A DNA stretch of 64,000 nt from Micromonospora lupini (GTDB lineage Bacteria > Actinomycetota > Actinomycetes > Mycobacteriales > Micromonosporaceae). Shown here one piece after another: positions 16,655-25,490 of the stretch. A program made the translations under genes and the position numbers. The DNA lies in assembly GCF_026342015.1 (NCBI RefSeq), contig NZ_JAPENL010000002.1, forward strand, positions 1,183,001 through 1,247,000, in the 5' to 3' direction. The notes beneath the pieces were generated by a model. That model ran no database searches, had not been told where the DNA came from, and saw nothing but the letters and a program-made list of their open reading frames with translations. Each line of letters begins with the position of its first letter. Position 1 is the stretch's first letter.

Positions 16655-17888
16655 AGCCGAGGGCCGGGTGGAACGCCAGCGCGGTGGCGTCCGAAGGGTC
16701 CGCCGCGAGCCCGCCGTGAGCCGTGACGGCCACCGGAGCCACCCCCGGCGACACTTCCTTGTCCGTGCCGGTGCGCGCGTCGAGGACGACTGCGGCGTTG
16801 TTCACCGTGCCGTAGACCGCGCCGTGCCACGCCACCGTCATCGACGGTGCGCGGCGACCCGTCGCGGGCAGCTGCCACAGGTCGTCTCCGGTGGTGGAGT
16901 CCAGGGCGAACAGCGGCTGCGAATTGCCGATCGCGCACACCGTGACGGCCGCCTCGTCGTAGGAGCAGCGCAGTCCCGCCCCGTACTCGCCCTTCGTGCG
17001 GTTGACCAGTGTGCCGTCCCTCTTGACGAGCGTGTAGAAGCGCTTGCCGTCGGTCTGCTGACCCACCGCGACGATGAAGGACGGACCGCCCGCGGCGAGT
17101 TCGGCGTTGGCGACCGAGAGCGCCGACCAGCGCTTGGCGCCGTCGAGCATCGCGAGTCCGGTGATGGACCGGCGGTAGCCGGTGTCCGGGGCGGTGAGGC
17201 CGACGACTGTGTCCCCCAGCAGCGCCGAGGCGTCGAAGTCGTTGTCGCGCCAGAGGGTGCTGCCGGTGCTGACGTCGACGGCCACTGTCACCTGCTTGCC
17301 GATGCCGAGCACCACGGCGGATCCGCGGCCGCCGACCACGCGGACGTGGTCACGGGCGACCAGGCTGAAGTCGCCCTCGGCCGGCTTGGCGTCCACAGTC
17401 ACGGTCTTCGTCAGCCGGCCGTCGGTCGCATCGATCACGAGCAGCTCGACTGCCTGCCGGGCCGCGACGGTGCCGGAGGCGGGGATCTCCACGGCGTACG
17501 GCACGACCACCGCGGGGCGTCCGGCTAGCTCGATCAGCACCGGCCGGTGCCCGGCGGCGGCCGGGTTCTGAGTGATCGGCGACTGCTCCGGCGTGAGCGC
17601 CGACAGGCGGCGTCCGCTGGCCACCTCCACCACAGTGGTCTGGGCGTCGCCGGCCAGAAACGCGGTGGTGCCGTGCAGGAGGACGTCGCCGGGGCGGGCC
17701 TCGCCCAGCGCGGTGCCGGTGGGCGCGAACCGGGTCGGCGGGTCGAACGCCGGCATCGACGGGGTGGCAGCGGGGGCCGACGCGGCCGGTGGTGACGTTG
17801 GTGGCGGCGGGTCGTCCTTGCTGCACGCGGCGGTCGTCGCCACGAGTGCAACGATCACCGCCGCCGTCTGGAGCCGCGCTCTCACCAC
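16653..17888 (-). CDS. Beta-propeller-like (PQQ/WD-type) lipoprotein
   Basis: About 411 residues from one of two tandem GTG codons (17888 or 17885). It has a short lipoprotein signal with lipobox TTAAC near residue 20 and a Pro/Ala linker. Repeated four-strand blades follow, with motifs such as LLVIDATDGRLTKTV, VAVDVSTGSTLWRD, FALDSTTGDDLWQLP and VVLDARTGTDKEV. These match PQQ-binding-like beta-propellers on the actinobacterial surface. It probably binds ligand or protein at the membrane. It is convergent with the secretion operon and may or may not belong to it. Confidence 0.8.
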   Translation of the reverse strand: MVRARLQTAAVIVALVATTAACSKDDPPPPTSPPAASAPAATPSMPAFDPPTRFAPTGTALGEARPGDVLLHGTTAFLAGDAQTTVVEVASGRRLSALTPEQSPITQNPAAAGHRPVLIELAGRPAVVVPYAVEIPASGTVAARQAVELLVIDATDGRLTKTVTVDAKPAEGDFSLVARDHVRVVGGRGSAVVLGIGKQVTVAVDVSTGSTLWRDNDFDASALLGDTVVGLTAPDTGYRRSITGLAMLDGAKRWSALSVANAELAAGGPSFIVAVGQQTDGKRFYTLVKRDGTLVNRTKGEYGAGLRCSYDEAAVTVCAIGNSQPLFALDSTTGDDLWQLPATGRRAPSMTVAWHGAVYGTVNNAAVVLDARTGTDKEVSPGVAPVAVTAHGGLAADPSDATALAFHPALG

Positions 17889-18163
17889 TGGATCCCCGTT
17901 TCCCGCGATCGTCCACCCAGCGCCGAAGCATAGCAACGGGCATCGATCAGACGGATGTTCGCCGAGGTCCACGGCCGTGTCGGCCCGTGGAGGACTGCCG
18001 GATCGGCGGCTACGTCGCCCGATACTCGTTGCGGCGTTTTCCTGGCCTGTCGCGATTGGACAGGTCGATCTATGCTCACCTCTGCACGCACCGTGAGCGG
18101 ATTCGGCAGCTGGCCACCGCATGGGCGTGCCTGTGCAGTCGTGCGTTCGGGGGAGGGCGCTGC
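17889..18163. other. Gene-poor leader region of the 18-24 kb operon
   Basis: I see no convincing gene here. It separates the leftward propeller lipoprotein from the rightward operon and should contain its promoter. No clear -35/-10 pair or operator stands out. Confidence 0.5.
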
Positions 18164-18319
18164 ATGAGTCTGCTGTGCGTGGACCGCGGGGCCGCCGTAG
18201 CCGCCACCGGTGCTGCCGCGCCTCGCTGGCCTCGTCCTGCCCGTCGCGCCGATGAGCATCCCGTGAGCTGCGAGGCCACGACCTTTCCCGCTGGCGTAAG
18301 GATGTGGACATGGAGGTAA
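18164..18319 (+). CDS. Possible small ORF at the head of the operon
   Basis: A GGGGGAGGG ribosome binding site sits 6 bp before this ATG. The 51-residue product begins MSLLCVDRGAAVAATG and is basic and proline-rich later (PRWPRPARRADEHP). Its TAA stop directly follows the GGAGG that serves the next gene (GTG 18325). The arrangement suits a translated leader coupled to the operon, but codon use is not strong and I recognise no family. Confidence 0.3.
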   Translation: MSLLCVDRGAAVAATGAAAPRWPRPARRADEHPVSCEATTFPAGVRMWTWR

Positions 18320-18324
18320 CAAAG

Positions 18325-18660
18325 GTGACAAAGGTGTCGGATTCCTGGGGATGCATGCTCAGCACGCACCGTTACCTCTGGAACGAGCGGGACGAATCGG
18401 TACGGCAGAACCTCACCTTCGCTGAACAGGCCGCCCTGTCCCGCAGGACGCTTGCGGGCGAGAGCGACGCCGAGCCACCACGGTCCGTCGAGATCGCCAG
18501 CACCGAGGCGCTCGTGGCCGCGTCCCTGCTCCGGGAGATGTCGGCCCGGCTCCGCCACGGCGTCACTACCGACGCGGTGAGCACGGACGCCGTGGAGCTG
18601 GCCGACGTGGCCGACGAGCTCGTCGCCCGGCTGTACGCAGCGACGGGAATGCGTGGCTGA
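18325..18660 (+). CDS. Small helical protein of unknown function, first operon gene
   Basis: I chose the GTG at 18325 for its GGAGGT ribosome binding site 7 bp upstream. The 111-residue soluble protein has two recognisable parts: SWGCMLSTHRYLWNERDESVR at the front (first 20 residues), and a C-terminal helical pair ALVAASLLREMSARLRHGV and ELADVADELVARLYAATG. No family is recognised. It is followed 84 bp later by the glycosyltransferase gene, same strand, and probably belongs to that operon. Confidence 0.6.
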   Translation: MTKVSDSWGCMLSTHRYLWNERDESVRQNLTFAEQAALSRRTLAGESDAEPPRSVEIASTEALVAASLLREMSARLRHGVTTDAVSTDAVELADVADELVARLYAATGMRG

Positions 18661-18744
18661 CCGTCGCCGCGACCGCGCGCCGGACGATTTCGGTGCCCTG
18701 ACCGCCGACCAGGTATCCGCAGAGACCAGAAGAGGGCAGCAGAG

Positions 18745-20058
18745 ATGACAGTGCCATTGCCGCCGGCCCGGGCGGAGGCGCAGACCCGGCCGTTGAACGT
18801 GCTCACGCTGTGCGACAAGTGGGTCGGCGGCGGCCCGATCGCCGTCAACCGGGAGATCTCCATAGCGCTCGCGGAGCTCGGGCACCGGGTGACCACCCGG
18901 GTGAGTGTCCCCTCGCCGTCGCATCCCCTGGTCGACATCCAGGTGCTCGACCCGGTCCCCGGGGTGTCCGACACGCGGGCGCAGCTGCTCCGGGCGGACC
19001 GGCTCCCGGCGGACGTCGACGTCATCATGGGCCACGGCCGGTTCTCCGGTGGGGCCGCCTCCTACCTGCGCGACAACTTCTACCCGCACGCGAAGGTGGT
19101 GCACTTCGTCCACGTGACGGCGGACGAGATGGACCGCGGTCGCGGCGAACCGTTGGAGTCGAACCAGCACACCGAGACCGAGCGCGCCCTGGTGTCCCGG
19201 GCCGACCTGGTGGTCGGGGTGGGTCCGCTGCTTACCGACGAGGGCCGCCGCCTGGCCCGGATGTGTGAGAAGCCGCCCCCGGTGGTGCAGATGACCCCCG
19301 GAGTGATCCTGGAGACGCCACCCCGGTACGACCCCGAGCAGACCCGACTGAATCTGCTGGTCTTCACGCGCACCGACGACCGCCTCAAGGGTGCCGACAT
19401 CGCCGCTGCCGCCGTCGGCGAACTGCACAACCGAGGCATGGACGTACGGCTGACCATGCTTGGGGCGCACAAGTCCGACGTCGCCGAACAGGAACGCGTG
19501 CTGTCCGACATCGCCGGCTTCCCGGTCCGGGTCCGGGGCTACACCTCCGATCCGAGCGTCATGGCCGCCGAACTCCGCGGGGCGGACATGGTGATCCACG
19601 CGGCACGCCACGAGGACTTCGGCCTTGCCCCGCTGGAGGCCGCGGGGCACGGCGTGCCTGTCCTGGTCGGGAACCACACCGGAGTCGGGATGTTCCTCGG
19701 CGACCCGAAGGAGGTGCCGGCGGCTCTGGGCGCACCGTCGGTGGTGAACACCCGGGGAAGCTCGGAGGCGACACTGCCCACCGTCTGGGCCGACCACGCC
19801 GAGGCCGTCCTGAAGGATCTGCCGGAGGCCCGGCGTCGGGCCACGGAACTGCGTGAACACCTCGGGCAGCACCACACCTGGCGACACGCCGCCGAAGGGG
19901 TGGTCGAGAACATCCGGACCCTGGCGCCGCCGACGCGCGGCACCACCGCCGCGACTGCCGCGTTGCAGGTCGCGCACCAACAGACTCGTCCTCCGTCCGT
20001 AGCGCCCCGGCGTCCGCAGGGATGGCAGGAGGCTTTCCGGCCGGGGCGCGGCCGGTGA
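18745..20058 (+). CDS. Glycosyltransferase family 4 (GT-B fold)
   Basis: The 437-residue enzyme has an N-terminal acceptor domain starting NVLTLCDKWVGGGPIAVNRE, where the GGG loop is typical of GT-B enzymes. The C-terminal donor domain has LLVFTRTDDRLKGADIA and the E-x7-E motif in HEDFGLAPLEAAGHGVPVL near residue 295. It should transfer a sugar from a nucleotide-sugar with retention. No membrane span is present. The last 40 residues are a Pro/Gln/Arg-rich tail, and such tails recur in the next genes. The stop overlaps the next GTG by 4 bp. Confidence 0.85.
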   Translation: MTVPLPPARAEAQTRPLNVLTLCDKWVGGGPIAVNREISIALAELGHRVTTRVSVPSPSHPLVDIQVLDPVPGVSDTRAQLLRADRLPADVDVIMGHGRFSGGAASYLRDNFYPHAKVVHFVHVTADEMDRGRGEPLESNQHTETERALVSRADLVVGVGPLLTDEGRRLARMCEKPPPVVQMTPGVILETPPRYDPEQTRLNLLVFTRTDDRLKGADIAAAAVGELHNRGMDVRLTMLGAHKSDVAEQERVLSDIAGFPVRVRGYTSDPSVMAAELRGADMVIHAARHEDFGLAPLEAAGHGVPVLVGNHTGVGMFLGDPKEVPAALGAPSVVNTRGSSEATLPTVWADHAEAVLKDLPEARRRATELREHLGQHHTWRHAAEGVVENIRTLAPPTRGTTAATAALQVAHQQTRPPSVAPRRPQGWQEAFRPGRGR

Positions 20059-21386
20059 GCGGTACGGAACCCGCTGCAGACGACAGCGTGAAGCCGTGGC
20101 TGTTGCTCGACATCGACGGGGTCCTCAACCCCGTCGGTGACCATGCCGACCGTGGCTTCACACCGCATGACCTGCACGGCTACCAGGTGCAGCTCAACCG
20201 CGAGCACGGCCAGATGCTGAACGCCCTCGACCGTGAGGGGCTTGTCGACCTGCGCTGGGCGACGACCTGGAACGACGCCGCGAACGCCTACGTCGCGCCC
20301 GTCGTCGGTCTGACCGACCCGCTGCCCGTCCTGGTCATCGACCGGGCCCTGGCCGGCCCGGTGCCGTTCGGCGTGAACTGGAAGGCCGCGAGCGTGCTGG
20401 CCGAGGCGGACGGCATGCCGTTCGCCTGGCTGGACGACTTCTTCACGGAACCCGACCGGCGGTGGGCCGAGGCGCGTGTCCTCGACACGGGCGTACCCAC
20501 GCTGCTCGTGCCGATCGACCCGGCGGTCGGGTTGCTCCCCGACCACCTCGATCAGGTGCGCTCCTGGGCCCGAAGTGTCAGCGGTCCCGGAGTCCTCACC
20601 GGCGAGGACCTTCTGGAGCGCACCCCGCAGCTGGCGGACAATCCAGTGTCGCGGGAACGGGCGGAGTGGTTCGCGCGTACCTGCAACGCCCTGCCAGGCC
20701 AGGCGGCCGGCCTCGACCGGAGGGACCTCACCGTCTCGCTGTGGGACCGCTGCGCGACAGCGGTCACGGCCGAGCACAGCGGTGAACCGCGCGGGGTACG
20801 CCCCACCGACGAGTTCGTTCGCCAGTCCTTCCGCCGGTTCCTGCGTGGCGACGGCGCGGCGGCGACGGTCTGGGCCGATCGAGCGGCCCTGCGGGCCACG
20901 CACCCGGAGCGCGGTGACGTGGCGCACGCCCAGGACTCGTACCGTCTCGTTCTCGAAGACCCCGCCGACCGCGACGCCGGCCAGCGGATCCAACTGCTTG
21001 TGGATTCCGCTGTGGCCGACCTCGGCATCAGCCCGGACATCCAGCGCACCCACCGCTCGGTCCTGATCGGATCGCCCGGCCCGCTCGTACAGGTCTCCGT
21101 TCGCGCCGACCGCCGCGACACGTCTAGTGACCTGACCGTGGCCTTTGGTCACGGCGGCCGGGCCGAGCGCGTCCCGTACGATCAACTGCTGCGCGACGGT
21201 CCGGACGCTCTGCTCAAGCGGGTCACGGGAGTGGCCAGATCCGTGGCGGAGATGCAGGAGCGACGGTCCGCCGCCGCCGCCTACCTGGCGAGGCCCGTCG
21301 CACGCCGCCACCAACAGCAGCCGCAGCAAGCGACACCTACGGTTCGTCCACCTACGTCACCACAGCCATCAAGGGGCAGGCGATGA
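20055..21386 (+). CDS. HAD-domain protein of the RNA-repair-associated type, with C-terminal extension
   Basis: The GTG overlapping the previous stop gives 443 residues. PWLLLDIDGVLNPVG at 14-28 holds the nucleophile D19 and D21. DLRWATTWNDAAN and FAWLDDFF match motifs II and IV of the HAD domain found in Swiss-Army-Knife RNA-repair proteins. That domain ends near residue 190. The remaining 250 residues contain an unrecognised domain (EWFARTCNALPGQAAGLDRRDL, first 20 residues) and a helical region around EFVRQSFRRFLRGDG. A Gln/Pro tail closes it. A phosphatase or phosphotransfer role on a nucleic-acid or nucleotide end is the best guess. The stop overlaps the next ATG by 4 bp. Confidence 0.72.
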   Translation: MSGTEPAADDSVKPWLLLDIDGVLNPVGDHADRGFTPHDLHGYQVQLNREHGQMLNALDREGLVDLRWATTWNDAANAYVAPVVGLTDPLPVLVIDRALAGPVPFGVNWKAASVLAEADGMPFAWLDDFFTEPDRRWAEARVLDTGVPTLLVPIDPAVGLLPDHLDQVRSWARSVSGPGVLTGEDLLERTPQLADNPVSRERAEWFARTCNALPGQAAGLDRRDLTVSLWDRCATAVTAEHSGEPRGVRPTDEFVRQSFRRFLRGDGAAATVWADRAALRATHPERGDVAHAQDSYRLVLEDPADRDAGQRIQLLVDSAVADLGISPDIQRTHRSVLIGSPGPLVQVSVRADRRDTSSDLTVAFGHGGRAERVPYDQLLRDGPDALLKRVTGVARSVAEMQERRSAAAAYLARPVARRHQQQPQQATPTVRPPTSPQPSRGRR

Positions 21387-22282
21387 CATCGGGAAGCCCG
21401 AGGCACGAGGGTAAGGCCATCGACGAGGCTCGCCAGGACTACGAGGCTCTGAGCGCGGTCGGCGAGCTGTTCCCCGGCACCGCTCTTGAGGAGAGCAGCC
21501 GGCAGCTCGGGCAGGGCGGTGACTGGCCGGAGAATCTGAGCGAATCCCCACTCGTCATCGACGCCGCCTCCGCCTGGGGCCCGGGCACCGTCCTCGCGGT
21601 GGCGGCCGCCGCGCGCGGCGTCCCGCAGCTCGCGCTTGTGCTGGTGGGCGACGAGCCGGCCCGATCGGCGGCACGCCGCCTCCTGGACGGGGCGGGCCGC
21701 GCCGAGGTCACTGTCGTGAACCGGCCCCCCGATGTGCCGTCAGTCGTCCGGTCCGCGTGCGGCGACAGCGGGCAGCCGATCCGCTGGGTCAGTTTCGGAG
21801 AGCCTCTCCGCCTTGCGCGGTTGATCCAGCACGATTCGGGCCTCGCCGGCCGGTTGCGTGTCACCCAGTCGGCGGGCACCGAAAGGTCGACAAGCGCCGA
21901 GGCCGCTCGTACCGTGCTGGATGCGGTGCGGGAGGGCCGGCTCGCCGCGCTCGACCTGGTGCTCACCGGCCCGGGAGACGCCGGGCCGTCAATCGACCGC
22001 AGCCGCCGCCAGGCCATGGCGCTGGCCGAGGCGCTTGACGACACTGTCGACCGGTCGGACACCGCCGCCGTGCTCAGTGACTCCGTCGCCCTGAGCGCCG
22101 CCGTGATGTTGCCCTTCGTCGACGTCGAACAGGCGGCCACCGAGGTCGACAGCGAGGGCGTCTTCAAGCGTGGCCACGACGGGGTGCGTCTGTGGTGGGG
22201 GGCCGTCGAGGAGTACGAGACGCTGGTCCGCTGGCTCACCCGGGTCGTCGAGCCGTCGTCGCGGCCCGACCGAGGGGCGTGA
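21383..22282 (+). CDS. Nucleoside-hydrolase-fold protein lacking the catalytic aspartate cluster
   Basis: Blocks of the inosine-uridine nucleoside hydrolase fold are visible along the 299 residues: LVIDAASAWGPGTVLAVAAAA near 57, IRWVSFGEPLRLARLIQHD near 133, LRVTQSAG near 155 and a closing AVLSDSVALSAAVMLPFVDV. In active enzymes the first block reads DxDxGxDDA. Here it is IDAASAWGPG, so most of the calcium-binding aspartates are gone and hydrolysis is doubtful. It may bind a nucleoside or ADP-ribose-like ligand. It overlaps the HAD gene by 4 bp and lies 3 bp before the next. Confidence 0.62.
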   Translation: MTSGSPRHEGKAIDEARQDYEALSAVGELFPGTALEESSRQLGQGGDWPENLSESPLVIDAASAWGPGTVLAVAAAARGVPQLALVLVGDEPARSAARRLLDGAGRAEVTVVNRPPDVPSVVRSACGDSGQPIRWVSFGEPLRLARLIQHDSGLAGRLRVTQSAGTERSTSAEAARTVLDAVREGRLAALDLVLTGPGDAGPSIDRSRRQAMALAEALDDTVDRSDTAAVLSDSVALSAAVMLPFVDVEQAATEVDSEGVFKRGHDGVRLWWGAVEEYETLVRWLTRVVEPSSRPDRGA

Positions 22283-22285
22283 CAG

Positions 22286-23707
22286 GTGGCGGCCACCGAG
22301 GAGTTCACCGGACTCGACGCGATCTATGAGGCGTACGGCCTGGAGTCCGCGAGCGACCGCTCGGCGGTCGCGGACGCGTACGCCGTCTTCCGCGAGCACC
22401 ACGGGCCCTATGTCACCTCCATCGCCGCGGAGATGCTCGACGACCTGCGGGCTTCCGTCGACGCCGACCCCAACACGCGTGTCGTCTTCGTCGGACGGGA
22501 CGGCTTCAGCCTCGGCGTGGCCGTCCGTGCGATGGACCGCGAGTTCTTCGACGCGCACTGCCACAACGTGGTGCTCTCCCGAGCACTCGCCGAGGCCGCT
22601 GTCCAGGACAAGGAGAAGAACGGCGGGGCCGAGTACCCACAGCTCCAGCCGTACCGGGAGATCTCCAAGTCGATCGACGACCGGGATGTCGACGGCGCCT
22701 ACCAGCGACTCACCCGGTACCTGCGGGGCAACGGAATTCCGGTGGGCACGGAAGGCAGCAGCGTCACCTTCGTCGACAGTTGTCTGAAGGGAACGATCCA
22801 GGAACTGTGCGCCGCGGTCTACCCCAAGACCGAGTTCACCGGCAGGTACATGTTCTACAAGGGCATCGAAGGTGATCCGCATCCCGGGAGCAAGAAGGGA
22901 TATGCGCTGCACATCGAGGGTGGCATCGGCGGGGGCCTGAAGGCGCTCCCGGACGACCCCGCTCTCACCTTCGCCAGCATCCCCGCGATCCGCGTCATCG
23001 AGAACGCGTTGCAGGGCCCGCTGAGCAGCCCGAAACGGATCACTGACGACGCGCCCGACCAGACCCGTCTGATCGACACCCCGGACCGGACGTGGGGATG
23101 CAATCCCGTGCTGATCGCCGAGCCCTACCGCATTCCCGCCGTGCGCGAAGCCAGCAAGGTCGCGGGGTTGCTCGCCGTCCACGACAGTGCGGTGGATGTC
23201 GGGAACGGCGCTCCACTCGACACCGCGGCGGTGCGTGAGCAGTTCACCACGCAGGTGCGTTCCTGGATCAACCGCGGTGACGATGTGGAGCCGGGACTGA
23301 ACCGGATACTTGACAGCTTCGTCCACCGCGACGACCACCGCCTCGTCCGCCGCCTGGACGATCTCATGCACGAGGCGCGTCTTCCCGAGGACACCCGAAC
23401 CCAGTTCTGGACGAAGTTCGACGAGGTCACGTCGATGGACGACAAGAAGAACTTCATCGAGCAGTTCCGGAACGTGACCCAGCGGGGTCCTGACGTCGCC
23501 GGGCCGCGCGGCGAGAACGACCCCACGCACCGCCGCGCCGAGACCGGCCAGCCGTGGCTGCGGGGCATCGCACCGGCGGCGGGCGGCACGGTGTCTCAGG
23601 CGCCTCCCCAGCGGGCGCGGCCGCCCGGCAGCGGCGCCCCGGGGCGAACCTCCGGCGGTACGCCCCACACCGGGCACCCCCGGCGACCCGACGCTCCGAG
23701 TCGCTGA
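22286..23707 (+). CDS. HAD-like protein with RDG motif (COG5610-like), Pro-rich tail
   Basis: The GTG 3 bp after the previous stop gives 473 residues. TRVVFVGRDGFSLGVAVRAMD at 64-84 (last 20 residues diagnostic) and TFVDSCLKGTIQEL at 161-174 resemble the RDG and VD-x-G-x-x-G-T-x-Q motifs of HAD-like proteins found beside glycosyltransferases. NVVLSRALAEAAV sits between them. The C-terminal 80 residues are Pro/Gly/Arg-rich and look disordered. The catalytic role is unclear, since the classic DxD nucleophile is not obvious. It is part of the operon with the GT4, HAD and nucleoside-hydrolase-like genes. Confidence 0.6.
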   Translation: MAATEEFTGLDAIYEAYGLESASDRSAVADAYAVFREHHGPYVTSIAAEMLDDLRASVDADPNTRVVFVGRDGFSLGVAVRAMDREFFDAHCHNVVLSRALAEAAVQDKEKNGGAEYPQLQPYREISKSIDDRDVDGAYQRLTRYLRGNGIPVGTEGSSVTFVDSCLKGTIQELCAAVYPKTEFTGRYMFYKGIEGDPHPGSKKGYALHIEGGIGGGLKALPDDPALTFASIPAIRVIENALQGPLSSPKRITDDAPDQTRLIDTPDRTWGCNPVLIAEPYRIPAVREASKVAGLLAVHDSAVDVGNGAPLDTAAVREQFTTQVRSWINRGDDVEPGLNRILDSFVHRDDHRLVRRLDDLMHEARLPEDTRTQFWTKFDEVTSMDDKKNFIEQFRNVTQRGPDVAGPRGENDPTHRRAETGQPWLRGIAPAAGGTVSQAPPQRARPPGSGAPGRTSGGTPHTGHPRRPDAPSR

Positions 23708-23735
23708 CCCGCCCCGGCAGGAAGGATCCCCGCAC

Positions 23736-24305
23736 ATGCCTACCGATTCCGGCCTCGCCGCCGCGTACCCCCTGCTGTTCGCCCCGCAGCGGTGGGAGTG
23801 GGGCGGCCTCGACGCCCAGTTCACCACCGAGACACCTGTGGACGCGCTTGTCACAAACGTGCACGTCGTGGGGTTCAGCGGTGCGGAGGTCATCCTCTGC
23901 CGCGATGACCGCGACGTGTGGTTTCTCCCCGGAGGCACACGCGAACCTGGTGAGAGTGTCGAGGACTGCGTCGGGCGGGAGCTGCTGGAGGAGGCGGGCG
24001 CGGTGCTCACCAGCCCGCTGACCGTGGTGGGCGCGCACCACTGCGTCACCGACCGCCCGTTGCCGTACCGGCCGCACCAGCCGCATCCGGAGAAGGCCTG
24101 GCTGTGGTGCGCCGCGGACGCCGCGATCGTCCAGGCGCCGACGATGCCGGAGGACGCGGAGCAGATCGTCGAGGTCCGTGCGGTGCCGGTGCCCGAGGCC
24201 GCCGTGCTGCTGCTCACCGACCAGCCCTGGCTTCCCGACCTCCTCATGCTGGCCGTGGAGACTCGCAGGCGCACCGCGCGTGACGGTGATGTCGCCTCCC
24301 GATAG
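23736..24305 (+). CDS. NUDIX hydrolase
   Basis: This 189-residue protein has a complete NUDIX box from G67 to A89 (G-x5-E73-x7-R81-E82-L-L-E85-E86-x-G88-A). The fold is normal. It should cleave a nucleoside diphosphate linked to another moiety (X), using Mg2+ held by the glutamates. GGAAGGA precedes the ATG. It closes the operon 28 bp after the HAD-like gene, which suggests its substrate is a product or by-product of the same pathway. It is convergent with hemC. Confidence 0.87.
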   Translation: MPTDSGLAAAYPLLFAPQRWEWGGLDAQFTTETPVDALVTNVHVVGFSGAEVILCRDDRDVWFLPGGTREPGESVEDCVGRELLEEAGAVLTSPLTVVGAHHCVTDRPLPYRPHQPHPEKAWLWCAADAAIVQAPTMPEDAEQIVEVRAVPVPEAAVLLLTDQPWLPDLLMLAVETRRRTARDGDVASR

Positions 24306-24367
24306 CACTGGCCGGTGTCGTCAGCCGAGCATCGGCCCGGTGGTACGCCGGACGGCGGAGCGGCTGG

Positions 24368-25309
24368 TCATACGGACCCGTGGGCGGGCAGGTCGAGCAG
24401 TTCGCGGGCGCCTTGGCGCAGCAGGGCCGCGGCCACGGAAGTCCCGAGGGTGAGGGGATCCGCCGCCCACTCGTGCGCGTCGAGCACGGTCTTGCCGTCG
24501 AGGCTGAGCACCCTCGCCCGCAGACCGAGGCGGCCGTCGGGTTCGGTGCGCGCGAGCGCGGCGATCGGTGAGTGGCAGTTGCCCTGGAGGATGTGCAACA
24601 GGGTGCGCTCCGCAACTGTCTCCCGCGCGGTCCGCGGGTCGCCGAGGCTCGCCACGAGGTCACGGGTGCTGGTGTCGTCGTCGCGGCACTGCAGGACCAG
24701 GGTTCCGGAGCCGATGGCCGGGACCATCGTGTCGACGTCGATCGGGTGGGTGATCCGGTCGGCCTGCCCGATCCGTTCCAACCCGGAGACCGCGAGCAGC
24801 AGCGCGTCGTACGTGTCGCCGGCGTCGAGCTTGGCCAGCCGGCTGTTCACGTTGCCGCGTACGGGCACCGGCACCAGGTGCGGCCAGTGCAGGGTCAGTT
24901 GCGCGATCCGCCGGACCGCTGTGGTGCCGATCCGGGCGCCTGCGGGCAACTGCTCGATGCTCAGTCCCCCCGGGTGCACCAGGCAGTCCCGCACATCGTC
25001 CCGAGCGAGGTAGGCGGCCATCACCGTGCCGGCCGGCACCGGGCGGTCCCCGGGTACGTCCTTGACGCAGTGCACCGCCACGTCGACGTCCCCGGCGACC
25101 AGGGCGGCGTCCACCTCCTTGGTGAACGCTCCCTTGCCACCCAACGCGGCCAGGTCGCCGTGCCACCGATCGCCGCTTGTCGACATCGACACCACGTCCA
25201 CGGCCACCTCGGGGTGCCGGTCGGCGAGCAGCGCGCGAACCCGCTCGACCTGGGCCAGCGCCATCGGGGAGTTGCGGGTACCGATGCGGAGCAGCCGGGA
25301 GTCGGACAT
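24368..25309 (-). CDS. hemC: Hydroxymethylbilane synthase (porphobilinogen deaminase)
   Basis: The 313-residue protein has LRIGTRNSPMALAQVERV at 7-24, the substrate-binding KGAFTKEVD, HCVKDVPGDRP (usually HSxKDxP), and GTTAVRRIAQL with VPVRGNVNSRL. The cofactor cysteine sits in LLHILQGNCHSPIAAL near residue 245. It polymerises four porphobilinogen units into the linear tetrapyrrole of heme, siroheme and cobalamin synthesis. No other hem gene is beside it, and it faces the NUDIX gene convergently, so it may be a paralogue of the copy in a main hem cluster. Confidence 0.9.
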   Translation of the reverse strand: MSDSRLLRIGTRNSPMALAQVERVRALLADRHPEVAVDVVSMSTSGDRWHGDLAALGGKGAFTKEVDAALVAGDVDVAVHCVKDVPGDRPVPAGTVMAAYLARDDVRDCLVHPGGLSIEQLPAGARIGTTAVRRIAQLTLHWPHLVPVPVRGNVNSRLAKLDAGDTYDALLLAVSGLERIGQADRITHPIDVDTMVPAIGSGTLVLQCRDDDTSTRDLVASLGDPRTARETVAERTLLHILQGNCHSPIAALARTEPDGRLGLRARVLSLDGKTVLDAHEWAADPLTLGTSVAAALLRQGARELLDLPAHGSV

Positions 25310-25490
25310 ACCGGCGACTGTAGACCGTTGCGGGCAGGCGACGACAGTCAGCCGACGCTACTGCGCTCTTGTCCGCACACTCGGAGACGGGGCGTGCGCC
25401 GACGAGGCGCGGTGGGCACGGGTCAGATGGGCCCCGCCCGGTCCGACCGAGGTCGAACCGGGCGGGCCGTCTCCGGTCCGAGCCGCGCCG

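Noticed and set aside
16668..17528. Plus-strand ORF over the propeller lipoprotein
   Set aside because: Shadow frame; the minus strand has a lipobox and blade repeats.
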